Shown here piece after piece: positions 17,363-25,478 of a stretch of DNA of 64,000 nt. The stretch comes from an uncultured Tateyamaria sp. Lineage in GTDB: Bacteria; Pseudomonadota; Alphaproteobacteria; Rhodobacterales; Rhodobacteraceae. The notes under the pieces are model-generated. The model was not told the DNA's origin. It saw nothing but the letters and a program-made list of their open reading frames with translations, and did no database searches. A program made the translations under genes and the position numbers. The stretch's first letter is position 1, and every line of letters begins with the position of its first letter. The stretch covers positions 372,001 through 436,000 of the forward strand of contig NZ_CANNDO010000003.1 of NCBI RefSeq assembly GCF_947503385.1. Reading direction: 5' to 3'.

Positions 17363-19741
17363 TCACGCCGTCAGCATCTCGCGCGTTATGGAAATGTCGG
17401 GATTGGCACCAAAGTCCTGCGAACGCCAATCCGTCATAAACCGCGACCCATCCGCGAACATCGCGGTAATGCGGTAGTCCAGCACCCGGCCCGTGCTTGA
17501 CAACGCCTGATCAAACGGCAGCGCAAGCCGCACGATCTGCGCCTCAAAGAACCCGGTATCAGCGCGTGGGTTCATGACAACGGCCAACGGTTCCTGACCC
17601 GGCAACGATGCCTCGATCGTCAGCGACTGAAGGCCTGTACCGCCAAACACCGCCCCCTGTTCCAGCGCTGTGGTAAAGATGACCGAAGTGACCAGTTCAT
17701 CCACATTGATGCGTTTTGGGTCAAGTGGGACAACCTCTGGGTAGAGGACCTGCGACGCCGCCGTCCATGCACCGGGTTCAAGACCGTCAGGCTGGGCCTG
17801 TTCCATTGCCCCCGGCTCCAGATCGACAGGCGGCGACAGATTGAGCGTCTGTACCGCGCCAAAGGACTTGGGTCGCACAAGGCCCGTGACCCGTTGGGGA
17901 TGCCCACACAGATCGGTCAGAACAGCGCCACCTGAGGTCATTTCAGTCCGAAGTGTCGGGCCGGATGTCCGTGTCAGCCCAATCAGCAGGGACACCCGCG
18001 CCGACCGCGCGTCAGGGATGCCAAAGGCCAACTGCCCGCCAATGACCTGATTGCGCCGGGTCAGCGTGTCGAACACCGCCTTGGCGAACCCAAGCTTGTT
18101 GGTGGTCAGCGTCAGCAACACCGTGCGCCCATCAATGATCGGCTGGCTCGCCTCTGTCAGCGGGTCACCCCATGACAGATCCGGCAGGGTCCCAAGATCA
18201 GTGGGATAGCGCAGCTTGGGTGCAGGTGGCGTATCGGTGGCAAAGAGGGTCTGCCGCAGATGCGCCTCAAGGGCCGCACGCAGCACGACCTCTTCATCCG
18301 GTTGCACCTCCGGCACCAGACCGATGGTCACGCGCACAACGGAATTTTCAGGGATCATCGGGTCGCTGATCACCTCTGCGAACAGCTGAAGCGCGCCCGT
18401 CTCCGGCTCGCGCCCCAGCACGTAGACATCGGGCACAACGATGTAGACACCAACATCGACCAGCGATGCAAAGATGGTCAGCCGCGTGGCCAGCGCAGGG
18501 GGCAGACCCAGTTTGAACCCATCCAGTTCTTCCAGTTCGCGAATAGCACCGTGCGCGGACCAAGGCGGGCGGGTGATCCGGATGTCGCGACGTGTGACGG
18601 GGTCTGTCATCACAAACAGCCGGTCCTTGTCTGACCCGCGAAAGTCCAGCATGTGAACGATGTCCGTCACCATGCGCTGCTTGGCATAGACAATCGTGTC
18701 CAGTTTGGGCGCGCGCGCAACTTTGGCCGCACCCAGATGGGCAGCGCGTATGCGTGCGGCGCGGTCTTTCAGGATGTTGAACCGCTTAGCCTTTGGCGAA
18801 ATAGCGATGGGCTCGACACCCTCCCGCGCAATGCGCCTGCTGGCCGAAATGTCAGCCCGCCGGACCCGTCCACCAAAGAGCTTGGCCAGCCGCCCCACGT
18901 GGAAAAAACCCGGATCGTTTGCTGTGTCGCCGTCACCATCTGCCACCGCTTCAGGCTCCGGGGCGGGTTGTTCAATCGCTTCGTAGGCGACGTGGTCGGA
19001 CAGGAATTGCACTCGCGCCTCATCGGTTTCGCGCAGCAGTTTCCAAGCCAGCGATATCGCATCGCCTGTGATGTTGAATGTGACGGACCCCTTGTCACCC
19101 GCCACCCGCCCTTGCAGTTCCATCACCTGCCGACCCTCGGGGCTTTGGTAGGGCAGTTTCAGCGTGGCTTCGCGCAGCACCATCGGGATGTCCCGGAATT
19201 CCAGTCGCGGGTCACGTTTCAACGCCAGTGCGATCTGCCGTTCGGTGGCGGCAAGGCGGACCAGCCGTACGGGCAGGGTCAAATCTGCGGCCCACATGTC
19301 GGTGCCGTCTATGGCGGTGCCGGACTTGCGGGCGCGGAACACGGGTTCCGCACTGTCGGCGGGGTTTGGCACTTCAAAGGCGCGCTTGACCCAACGCAGG
19401 TTCGGATCGCCCCGATCGCGGAGGATCATACCCCCGGACGCAGTCAGGATTGGACCATTTTCCACCCTGTCCGTGCCAAGCAGAGCAAGGCCAGGGTCAA
19501 TCTGGATCGATTTGAGAATGGGGTGGCGGATTTCTGACATGACGAAATGCGCGCCCGTGGACGACACCGCCCGCGTTTCTTCCCGGTCCGACACATCCAC
19601 ATTGGCCATCGCCCCGCGCAAGCTGCCGGGGTTCAGTTGGAACCGGTGCGCCGGAATGATCCGGCCATCTTCGATCCGTGTGGAACTGCTGCGCGCATTC
19701 AGTTGATTGAGCAAAGCGCTGAACAGGGTGTCATCGGGCAT
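17363..19741 (-). CDS. Large protein of unknown function (792 aa)
   Basis: A 792-residue protein I do not recognise. The start is the ATG at 19741, which has GGAGG five bases upstream; a GTG 15 bp further out is weaker. There is no signal peptide or clear membrane segment. The N-terminal part is rich in Asp, Arg and beta-prone stretches. A basic Ala/Lys/Arg-rich region lies around residues 300-350 (SASRRIAREGVEPIAISPK). The C-terminal half alternates hydrophobic and charged residues, suggesting repeated beta-sandwich-like units (for example VVRVTIGLVPEVQPDEEVVL). It is the last gene of a minus-strand set with the 674-aa protein and a peptidoglycan-binding protein. A structural or cargo role is possible but speculative. 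Confidence 0.8.
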   Translation of the reverse strand: MPDDTLFSALLNQLNARSSSTRIEDGRIIPAHRFQLNPGSLRGAMANVDVSDREETRAVSSTGAHFVMSEIRHPILKSIQIDPGLALLGTDRVENGPILTASGGMILRDRGDPNLRWVKRAFEVPNPADSAEPVFRARKSGTAIDGTDMWAADLTLPVRLVRLAATERQIALALKRDPRLEFRDIPMVLREATLKLPYQSPEGRQVMELQGRVAGDKGSVTFNITGDAISLAWKLLRETDEARVQFLSDHVAYEAIEQPAPEPEAVADGDGDTANDPGFFHVGRLAKLFGGRVRRADISASRRIAREGVEPIAISPKAKRFNILKDRAARIRAAHLGAAKVARAPKLDTIVYAKQRMVTDIVHMLDFRGSDKDRLFVMTDPVTRRDIRITRPPWSAHGAIRELEELDGFKLGLPPALATRLTIFASLVDVGVYIVVPDVYVLGREPETGALQLFAEVISDPMIPENSVVRVTIGLVPEVQPDEEVVLRAALEAHLRQTLFATDTPPAPKLRYPTDLGTLPDLSWGDPLTEASQPIIDGRTVLLTLTTNKLGFAKAVFDTLTRRNQVIGGQLAFGIPDARSARVSLLIGLTRTSGPTLRTEMTSGGAVLTDLCGHPQRVTGLVRPKSFGAVQTLNLSPPVDLEPGAMEQAQPDGLEPGAWTAASQVLYPEVVPLDPKRINVDELVTSVIFTTALEQGAVFGGTGLQSLTIEASLPGQEPLAVVMNPRADTGFFEAQIVRLALPFDQALSSTGRVLDYRITAMFADGSRFMTDWRSQDFGANPDISITREMLTA

Positions 19742-19793
19742 ATCGGCCTCCGTCACACGCGCCGCCGCAACGCCGGGCGGCGCGCAGGGTCCG

Positions 19794-21818
19794 TCAGGAC
19801 AGGTATTGATCCAGCTTTTCGCCCAGATCGTCAGGCGGCTCGGGGATTTCGACCGTCAGCGGGCCATTGCCGCTGCCGTTCATCCACGCGCTTTCCCAAC
19901 GGACAGCCTTTTGGCCAAATCGTTTGCCTTTGACCGTGGCCTCGACCATGTACTGGTAGTCCTCCACGTCATCGGGCGAGGCATACCAGACCTTGTAAAA
20001 CCGGTTCGCGGTGAGGGTCGATCCGTTGAAACGATAGACTTTTTCGCCGAACCGCGCTGTGCGCACGCGCACCAAAACGTCGATCTGCTTGTCCTCTTCG
20101 GGGATCGTCATATCCAGCGCAATCGGCCCCACCAGCAATTGTCCCGCGCTTTCAGCACGGATGTCGATGGTGGGCACGCTTTCTTCGTACTCCTCGACCA
20201 CTTCGTTCACCGCCACATCCGGGCTTTCCTTGAAGTTGATCGTTTTACGCACCCAGAAATTTTCGCTGTCGTCGCCGCGATCCCCATGGCGGGTAAAATC
20301 AAAGACAAAGCGCGCATCCTTGTTGCCCGGCACCCAGATGGCTGGCAGCGTGGTGGTCGACATCTCCTGATCGGTTGGACCGTCGAGCACGCGACCTGAG
20401 TTCTTCCAGTTGATCTGGCCATTGCTGTCGGGATAACCGACCTGCACCTTGAGCGAATGAATGGGATCGCCCACCTCGTTCTCGGGCCAGTTGGCGATGG
20501 CCGAACTGATGACGTGCAACTTGCGAAACCCTTCTTCGAGAAAGACTTCGGTAAAGTAGCGATCAAGCGCCTCTTCATCAGCCTTGATTTCGTCAAAGAC
20601 GCCTTCCATCTGCGATGAGATCACTTCGGAGCGGACAACCTGTTCTTCTATGGTCTTGGTGAATTCGAACGTGCCTTCGAACACGTCTTTGCGGTTCTTG
20701 ACCGCAAAGCTCACACCGACCTTGAACTTTTCGATGATGGAGATCAGACCAAACAGCTTGCCTTTCTTGGTCTTCTCGCCCGGATCAATTTTGTGCGACG
20801 CCGCTTCAATTTGATCTTCGAGTGTGGTGCCCGCCTTGGTCAGCTTTTCGGTGACCATGGTCATGATGGTGGTGATGATCGTGTCGGCGGCCATGTCGAG
20901 CTTTTCGCGCTCCTTCATGTCCACCCCGGCACCGACTTCGATATCGACCGTGACCGCCCCGTTTTCAATCAGCTTGTTGACCTCGTGCGAGGCCGAGGCG
21001 TTGAACCACGACCACTGCACGCCGCCACTGGCGGAGAAATGTGTGCGGATGCGCTCCCAATCGCCAGTGACTGTCAGCTTGTAGGGAACCGTCCAGACAT
21101 CGTAGGAGATGTGGTTTTCGAGCGTCAGCGGAGACGTCCCCGACTTGGCCGCGCTCCACACCAGTTCGATGGGGCGACGCCCCATCATCACGGTGAACGC
21201 GTTGGTGGCCATGACGTTCAGCGTCGCCTCGCCTGCGCCTTGGATCTCAAATGCCCAGGCGTCCGGGTTGTCGGTGATTTCACCATCCGCCCCCACATCC
21301 GAATTCTTGTAGTTCAGCGAATGCACGACGGTGTTGTTGGACCGAAGGGCGACGGGTGCTGGCATGGCCACGATCGGCGTATTCTTCTGCCAGAAATAGT
21401 GCTTGTTCTGCGTCAGTTGCAGGTCTTCCTTGACCAGATCAAACGCCTGCTGGATCACGCCGGGTGGCGGCGCAAGGGTGGCCGTGAAATTCATCACCCC
21501 GCCTGCCAGCTCTGAGTACCCGTCTTCGCCAATGTTCTTCGACGGGTCCATGATACCGGAAAACCGCTGTACCCCGAATATAAAGGTCTGGTCAGAATGC
21601 CGCGCCAGCCGGTTGGTTTGCGGCAGGAAATAGTAGTGCTGTGGCTTGCCCGCCTCGCGCAGTTCAGGATTGTTCTTGTCCGGCAGAAACACGATCTCGT
21701 GCTTGCCGCCATCGTCATCTTCAACCACGCGGGACATCACGTGCCCCACAAATGCCGGACCAGCAGCGCGCGCCGCGCGGCCCGCCATTTTCGATTGCAA
21801 TGTTGTCTTTTTCGCCAT
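19794..21818 (-). CDS. Large protein of unknown function (674 aa)
   Basis: A 674-residue protein I do not recognise, starting at 21818 after a G-rich ribosome site. It is acidic and lacks a signal peptide. Residues 1-170 contain FLPQTNRLARHSDQTFIFGV and a Gly-rich GGVMNFTATLAPPPG stretch. The middle has a long charged, helix-prone region (about 285-440) with DMAADTIITTIMTMVTEKL and repeated Glu/Lys. The last 230 residues are beta-rich and end in IPEPPDDLGEKLDQYLS. Overlaps are absent: 52 bp separate it from the 792-aa gene and 35 bp from the gene upstream. Membership of one operon and similar size suggest that the two large proteins work together. Confidence 0.82.
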   Translation of the reverse strand: MAKKTTLQSKMAGRAARAAGPAFVGHVMSRVVEDDDGGKHEIVFLPDKNNPELREAGKPQHYYFLPQTNRLARHSDQTFIFGVQRFSGIMDPSKNIGEDGYSELAGGVMNFTATLAPPPGVIQQAFDLVKEDLQLTQNKHYFWQKNTPIVAMPAPVALRSNNTVVHSLNYKNSDVGADGEITDNPDAWAFEIQGAGEATLNVMATNAFTVMMGRRPIELVWSAAKSGTSPLTLENHISYDVWTVPYKLTVTGDWERIRTHFSASGGVQWSWFNASASHEVNKLIENGAVTVDIEVGAGVDMKEREKLDMAADTIITTIMTMVTEKLTKAGTTLEDQIEAASHKIDPGEKTKKGKLFGLISIIEKFKVGVSFAVKNRKDVFEGTFEFTKTIEEQVVRSEVISSQMEGVFDEIKADEEALDRYFTEVFLEEGFRKLHVISSAIANWPENEVGDPIHSLKVQVGYPDSNGQINWKNSGRVLDGPTDQEMSTTTLPAIWVPGNKDARFVFDFTRHGDRGDDSENFWVRKTINFKESPDVAVNEVVEEYEESVPTIDIRAESAGQLLVGPIALDMTIPEEDKQIDVLVRVRTARFGEKVYRFNGSTLTANRFYKVWYASPDDVEDYQYMVEATVKGKRFGQKAVRWESAWMNGSGNGPLTVEIPEPPDDLGEKLDQYLS

Positions 21819-21853
21819 GATGAAAATCCCCCCTATCGGAAAATGAATTGTGG

Positions 21854-22633
21854 TCAGAGAATGATAAAATCGTAGTTCGAATAGCCGCGCCGCCGCGCGC
21901 AGACCTCGTAGCCTTCGCGCACGCCGTCGTCGTTGGTATTGCCCTCAATGGTTTCGTAAAGCGTGGCGTTTGCCCCCACGACAAGGCCCACATGGGTCCA
22001 GTCCAGCGGGTCACTGCGCCGCAAAAAGATGGAGCCGGGGGTGATCGCATCGGGCGTTGCGTCCCGCTCCGCCAGAAAGATGCCCGCCGCTTGGCCTTGC
22101 GCGGCCAGAGTATCGCAGGAGGTGCTGCCCGCCAGGGGCAGTGGGTGCATCAAGGCCTGACTGGCCTGCCGCATCACAAAGCGGCAAAAGCCCGCGCACC
22201 ACAGCATCGCCGGTCCATCGTGACCATCCATATACAGCCGCACCCAAGGACCGCGATTGGCGCCGCCCACTTCGCGGGGATGCGCGTTGAGATGCTGTTC
22301 GGCAAAGGCAATCATACCCTCGCCCAGCGTCATCGACGACATGATTGGGTTGAACAGCGTGTCCACCATGGGCTGCACCAGCGCATTCCACGTCTCTTCG
22401 TCCACCATACCAGAGGTCGGCAGGCCATTGTTGAACTGGAACCGCATGACCGTGTCTTCGGTCACACCGCCATAGTCGCTGTCGACAACAACTCCGAGGC
22501 CATGCAGGCACAACCATTCCTGAACGCGTTTGGCAGCGTTGCCGCGCTTGCCCCGCTCCAAAAGACCGGGAAAGGTAATTTCATCGCGAATATAACGACT
22601 TAGCCCAGACGGATCGTCTTGTAAAACATGCAT
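21854..22633 (-). CDS. Peptidoglycan-binding protein with CHAP-like hydrolase domain
   Basis: A 259-residue two-domain protein. Residues about 25-88 form a PG_binding_1-type helical repeat (GKRGNAAKRVQEWLCLHG, then YGGVTEDTVMRFQFNNGL). Residues about 105-255 look like a CHAP/NlpC-type cysteine amidase: Cys146 in MLWCAGFCRF, His214 in DWTHVGLVVG, and a polar EGNTN at 230-234 as a third-residue region. A second Cys (150) is close by. There is no signal peptide, so reaching peptidoglycan would need lysis or a dedicated export route, or the protein acts on something inside the cell. It lies directly upstream of the two large unknown proteins. Confidence 0.8.
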   Translation of the reverse strand: MHVLQDDPSGLSRYIRDEITFPGLLERGKRGNAAKRVQEWLCLHGLGVVVDSDYGGVTEDTVMRFQFNNGLPTSGMVDEETWNALVQPMVDTLFNPIMSSMTLGEGMIAFAEQHLNAHPREVGGANRGPWVRLYMDGHDGPAMLWCAGFCRFVMRQASQALMHPLPLAGSTSCDTLAAQGQAAGIFLAERDATPDAITPGSIFLRRSDPLDWTHVGLVVGANATLYETIEGNTNDDGVREGYEVCARRRGYSNYDFIIL

Positions 22634-22729
22634 AAAAATTTCCTAAAATATAATGGAATACAGCCTATTGGCGAAAATTGGATCGCGCAAGCTTTTGGTG
22701 ACGCCCGCCCTGCCCTGCCTTGGCTGGAC

Positions 22730-23005
22730 TCACGCATCTGGCGGCGCACCGGCCAGAATTTCCAGCGCATTGGCGGTGCGGGTCGTGTTGTTGTAAATGC
22801 CAAGGCTAAGCTCGTAGAGCCCGGTCGCCAAAAAGCAGGTGCCCGCCACAAATACCGACGCCACCAGCCCGGCCAACAGGACAATAACTCCGAGAATAGC
22901 CGCCTCGAAAAAGGCGAGCGTGGCCCCGACAAGCGTGCCAATCACCATGAAGGAAAACACCAACCAGATGATTGTGTTTAATGATCTGACGAGAAAATCG
23001 CGCAT
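22730..23005 (-). CDS. Small two-segment membrane protein
   Basis: A 91-residue protein with two long hydrophobic segments: WLVFSFMVIGTLVGATLAFF and LGVIVLLAGLVASVFVAGT. A short polar tail ends in LAGAPPDA. No domain is recognised. It is on the same strand as its neighbours, with gaps of about 100 bp on each side. Its membrane topology and position before a cell-wall-binding hydrolase are loosely reminiscent of a holin beside an endolysin, but sequence alone does not support that name. Confidence 0.7.
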   Translation of the reverse strand: MRDFLVRSLNTIIWLVFSFMVIGTLVGATLAFFEAAILGVIVLLAGLVASVFVAGTCFLATGLYELSLGIYNNTTRTANALEILAGAPPDA

Positions 23006-23104
23006 CTAAAATACTCCCTGAAGTGTGGCTTCAGGATGTGACCGGTTAAAGATTCCCGCAAGGGTGTTGCGCGCGCCGGGCAGGATGCGGCGCGATTTTG
23101 CAGA

Positions 23105-23917
23105 TCAATCCGCAGCGGCATCCGCGCAGCTGATCACGTCGATCCCAAGGTCTGCCACCGCCTGTTTTACCGCATCATCGGTCAATACGTGCAAGCAGGA
23201 TATGCGGTCTTCCATGACGTCCTCGTAGCCGGTGTGCCCCAAGGCGGCGAGGTCTTGGGACGGCACCGCCGGGTGGTCGATGAAGATATGCGTGCCGGGC
23301 GTCAGGCCCGCCAGTTGCGCAACAAATGCCGTCGTCCTTTGCGCGGCATCTCTGGGCTGTGGGGGATAGCCCGCGAACCGAGGAACACCCTGCCCAAACG
23401 GATCATCCCGCAATCCGAATTCGGCGCACAGAGCGGCAATCAGAACCCCCAGGCGCGGATCAAAATCCGCGAAGTGCCGGATCATATGTGCGCTCACATG
23501 GGTGGCTTCGGCAAACATCGTCTTGCCTAGGACGATTTGCGCCCGAAACTCCGCTTCGACGTCGGCTATGTCCCATGGGTGGTGCTGCAAGGCCGGGCGG
23601 TTGTCACCGTCGCGTGCCAGCAACTGGGGCAGGAACTGGCCGTGCGCGTCTGTCAGGCTGGGCGCAGGTGTCAATGGCCGCCATTTGACGGCGTCCCATT
23701 CACTGGTCAGCGTCAGATGGATGCCGATGTCGATCTCGGTGTGCGCGTTGAACACCATGGCGGCGTGTTGCGTCCACGTGCAGGGCATCATCACTTCCAC
23801 GCTGCGGGCGATCCCGTCGGTACAGGCTCGCAGGCACCCCATATTGGCCGCCCAGCTAGAGCCAGCATCATCGACACGCACGATCAACCGGCGTTTGTCC
23901 GTCACATCGTTCTGCAT
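23105..23917 (-). CDS. YdjC/ChbG-family carbohydrate deacetylase-like protein
   Basis: A 270-residue protein with the three metal/catalytic motifs of the YdjC family: RVDDAG near residue 14 (RADDFG in relatives), DIGIHLTLTSEW near 83, and HVSAHMIRH near 140. Known members remove acetyl groups from chito-oligosaccharides or related glycans; others have unknown substrates. The protein lacks a signal peptide and should be cytoplasmic. The stop of the upstream SDR lies only 3 bp from its start, so the two are coupled. In this cluster it could act on an amino sugar or a cell-wall fragment. Confidence 0.85.
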   Translation of the reverse strand: MQNDVTDKRRLIVRVDDAGSSWAANMGCLRACTDGIARSVEVMMPCTWTQHAAMVFNAHTEIDIGIHLTLTSEWDAVKWRPLTPAPSLTDAHGQFLPQLLARDGDNRPALQHHPWDIADVEAEFRAQIVLGKTMFAEATHVSAHMIRHFADFDPRLGVLIAALCAEFGLRDDPFGQGVPRFAGYPPQPRDAAQRTTAFVAQLAGLTPGTHIFIDHPAVPSQDLAALGHTGYEDVMEDRISCLHVLTDDAVKQAVADLGIDVISCADAAAD

Positions 23918-23920
23918 CGC

Positions 23921-24520
23921 TTACTCCACAATTATCACCTGCCAGGTCGCCGCACCTTCGACGCTTTTGGCATAGGCCCGCCCGACGCGTTCCGATGCCA
24001 CTGGATTATGGCCGGGAAACCATTGCCCGTAGCGCGGCACCGACACGTCCAACAGGCCCGGGCTGACTACGTTGATCCGCAATCCGCGCGGCATTTCGAT
24101 AGCGGAGCCTGTGACGAACCCCGCCAATGCGCCGTTGGCCGTCGCTGCCCCCACGCCGAAGCGGATCGGGTCACGGTCCAGCACGCCGCTGGTCAGCGTG
24201 AACGATCCCCCATCCACCACGGCGTCCAATCCGGCCAAAACCAGATTGATCTGCCCCATCACCTTTTGCTGCAAACCAAACAGCATACTGTCGCTCGTAT
24301 GCTCGGCCAGAGCCATGAACTTTACATCGCCAGCGGTTGCAACAACCGCATCAACCGGTCCCACCTTTGCAAACATCCGGTCGATGTCCGACCGGTCTGA
24401 CATATCAACCGTCAGGTCGCCGCTGGTGCGCCCGACGCGGATCACGTCGTGGCGCTGCCCCAATTCGGCACAGGCTGCCTGTCCGATATCCCCATTTGCG
24501 CCAACCACGATAATCTTCAT
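23921..24520 (-). CDS. Short-chain dehydrogenase, atypical active site
   Basis: A 199-residue SDR starting at 24520 with GGAGGACAGGGC upstream. The cofactor loop is VVGANGDIGQAA near residue 4, and AGDVKF replaces the NNAG-type motif. The catalytic Ser is in FTLTSG, but the expected YxxxK is missing: the stretch FGVGAATANGALAGFV contains no Tyr or Lys. This matches a known subgroup of small SDRs of about 200 aa with MPRGLRINVVSPG near the end, in which catalysis must differ or is absent. It is the first gene of the minus-strand set, divergent from the 231-aa gene. Confidence 0.85.
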   Translation of the reverse strand: MKIIVVGANGDIGQAACAELGQRHDVIRVGRTSGDLTVDMSDRSDIDRMFAKVGPVDAVVATAGDVKFMALAEHTSDSMLFGLQQKVMGQINLVLAGLDAVVDGGSFTLTSGVLDRDPIRFGVGAATANGALAGFVTGSAIEMPRGLRINVVSPGLLDVSVPRYGQWFPGHNPVASERVGRAYAKSVEGAATWQVIIVE

Positions 24521-24782
24521 GCCCTGTCCTCCGGTGTTTTTTACGCGCCGCTGGCGCGCTGGACCAATCAGCCCACACTGACACATCCGCACGATGGGTC
24601 ACATGAACGACTTTTAACGGTGCAAGATCACGCCTTTGGCGGCTCACGCAGGCACCAACGACGCTGGGATGTCGACGCACGGTTGTATTTTTCACAACTC
24701 ACGGTAACCTCAGATCCATTGATATTACAAAGATGCGCGCGGCAGAACCATTGGCTGCGCCAGTTTGCACAAAGAGGTTTTC
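24521..24782. promoter_or_regulatory. Divergent promoter region of the unknown/peroxidase-P450 clusters
   Basis: A 262-bp gap between the divergent SDR and 231-aa genes, which must hold both promoters. It includes a GCGCC/GGCGC stem close to the SDR start (about 24545-24557) and an A+T-rich stretch before the plus gene (about 24680-24735). I could not identify convincing -35/-10 pairs or a duplicated operator. Confidence 0.4.
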
Positions 24783-25478
24783 ATGTCGAACATTGCCGGC
24801 AAGGCATATGCGATGAATGTCGTGACGCCCAGCAACCCGAAAATCACGTGGATCAACCGATTGCTGTTCATGGCCTCCCGCGGGTTGCCAAGCAACCTGA
24901 TGGGATTGTTGGGTCTGTCGCTGATCCACTTTGCCCGTTGGGTGATCATCAAGCCCGCCGACTGGCCCAATCTGGGTCAAGGGCAGGAACGGTTGAAAAA
25001 TGACTACGTCCTGTTTTGTTCGAATTTCAACGGGACATGGGACCAGTACATCGACGCGTTTTCGGACGGGATTCCCAGCGGTCTGGACCTTTTTTGGTAT
25101 GCGTCGATCAAATACCCAAAGTCGATCCCGATCACCCCGTTCAAGGATTACATCACCTTCAATCAGGTCAGCACCGACTACTATTACAACGCCACGCCCG
25201 GGTCGGCGCAGCGGGACGTCAAGACAAGCCTGTTGGTCTATGACCAGGTCCTGAAGCTGAATGAATTGCACCGCTCCGCCAGTCCCGAGGATTTCGCCGC
25301 CGCCTACAAAAAAGCCGCGCTAAAGATGCAGATTGGTTTGGGCGATCCTGGCTTTGGCCCGGTTGCAAGCCTCGACACCGAACGGGCAGAGGTCAACCGA
25401 CGCGACTACATCGAAGAAGCGCAAACGACCTATGCCAGTCAACGTGCCGCATTGGGTCAGGAGCGGCCAGATGCCTGA
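24783..25478 (+). CDS. Companion protein of DyP peroxidase, unknown function (231 aa)
   Basis: A 231-residue protein starting at 24783 after AAAGAGG. The segment HFARWVII (49-56), then YVLFCSNFNG (75-84) with TWDQYIDAF after it, resembles a pattern I associate with small ferredoxin-like proteins found beside heme peroxidases. The next gene product contains a related pattern. A moderately hydrophobic stretch (NLMGLLGLSLIHFARWVII) may be membrane-associated. No catalytic motif is evident. The stop overlaps the next gene by 8 bp. The role is inferred only from company: DyP peroxidase, P450 and GST-like protein follow in the same direction. Confidence 0.7.
   Translation: MSNIAGKAYAMNVVTPSNPKITWINRLLFMASRGLPSNLMGLLGLSLIHFARWVIIKPADWPNLGQGQERLKNDYVLFCSNFNGTWDQYIDAFSDGIPSGLDLFWYASIKYPKSIPITPFKDYITFNQVSTDYYYNATPGSAQRDVKTSLLVYDQVLKLNELHRSASPEDFAAAYKKAALKMQIGLGDPGFGPVASLDTERAEVNRRDYIEEAQTTYASQRAALGQERPDA

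Noticed and set aside
21854-23005. Prophage lysis cassette (endolysin plus holin)
   Set aside because: No capsid, tail, terminase or integrase genes are nearby, and the neighbours are metabolic enzymes. The resemblance is kept only as a note.
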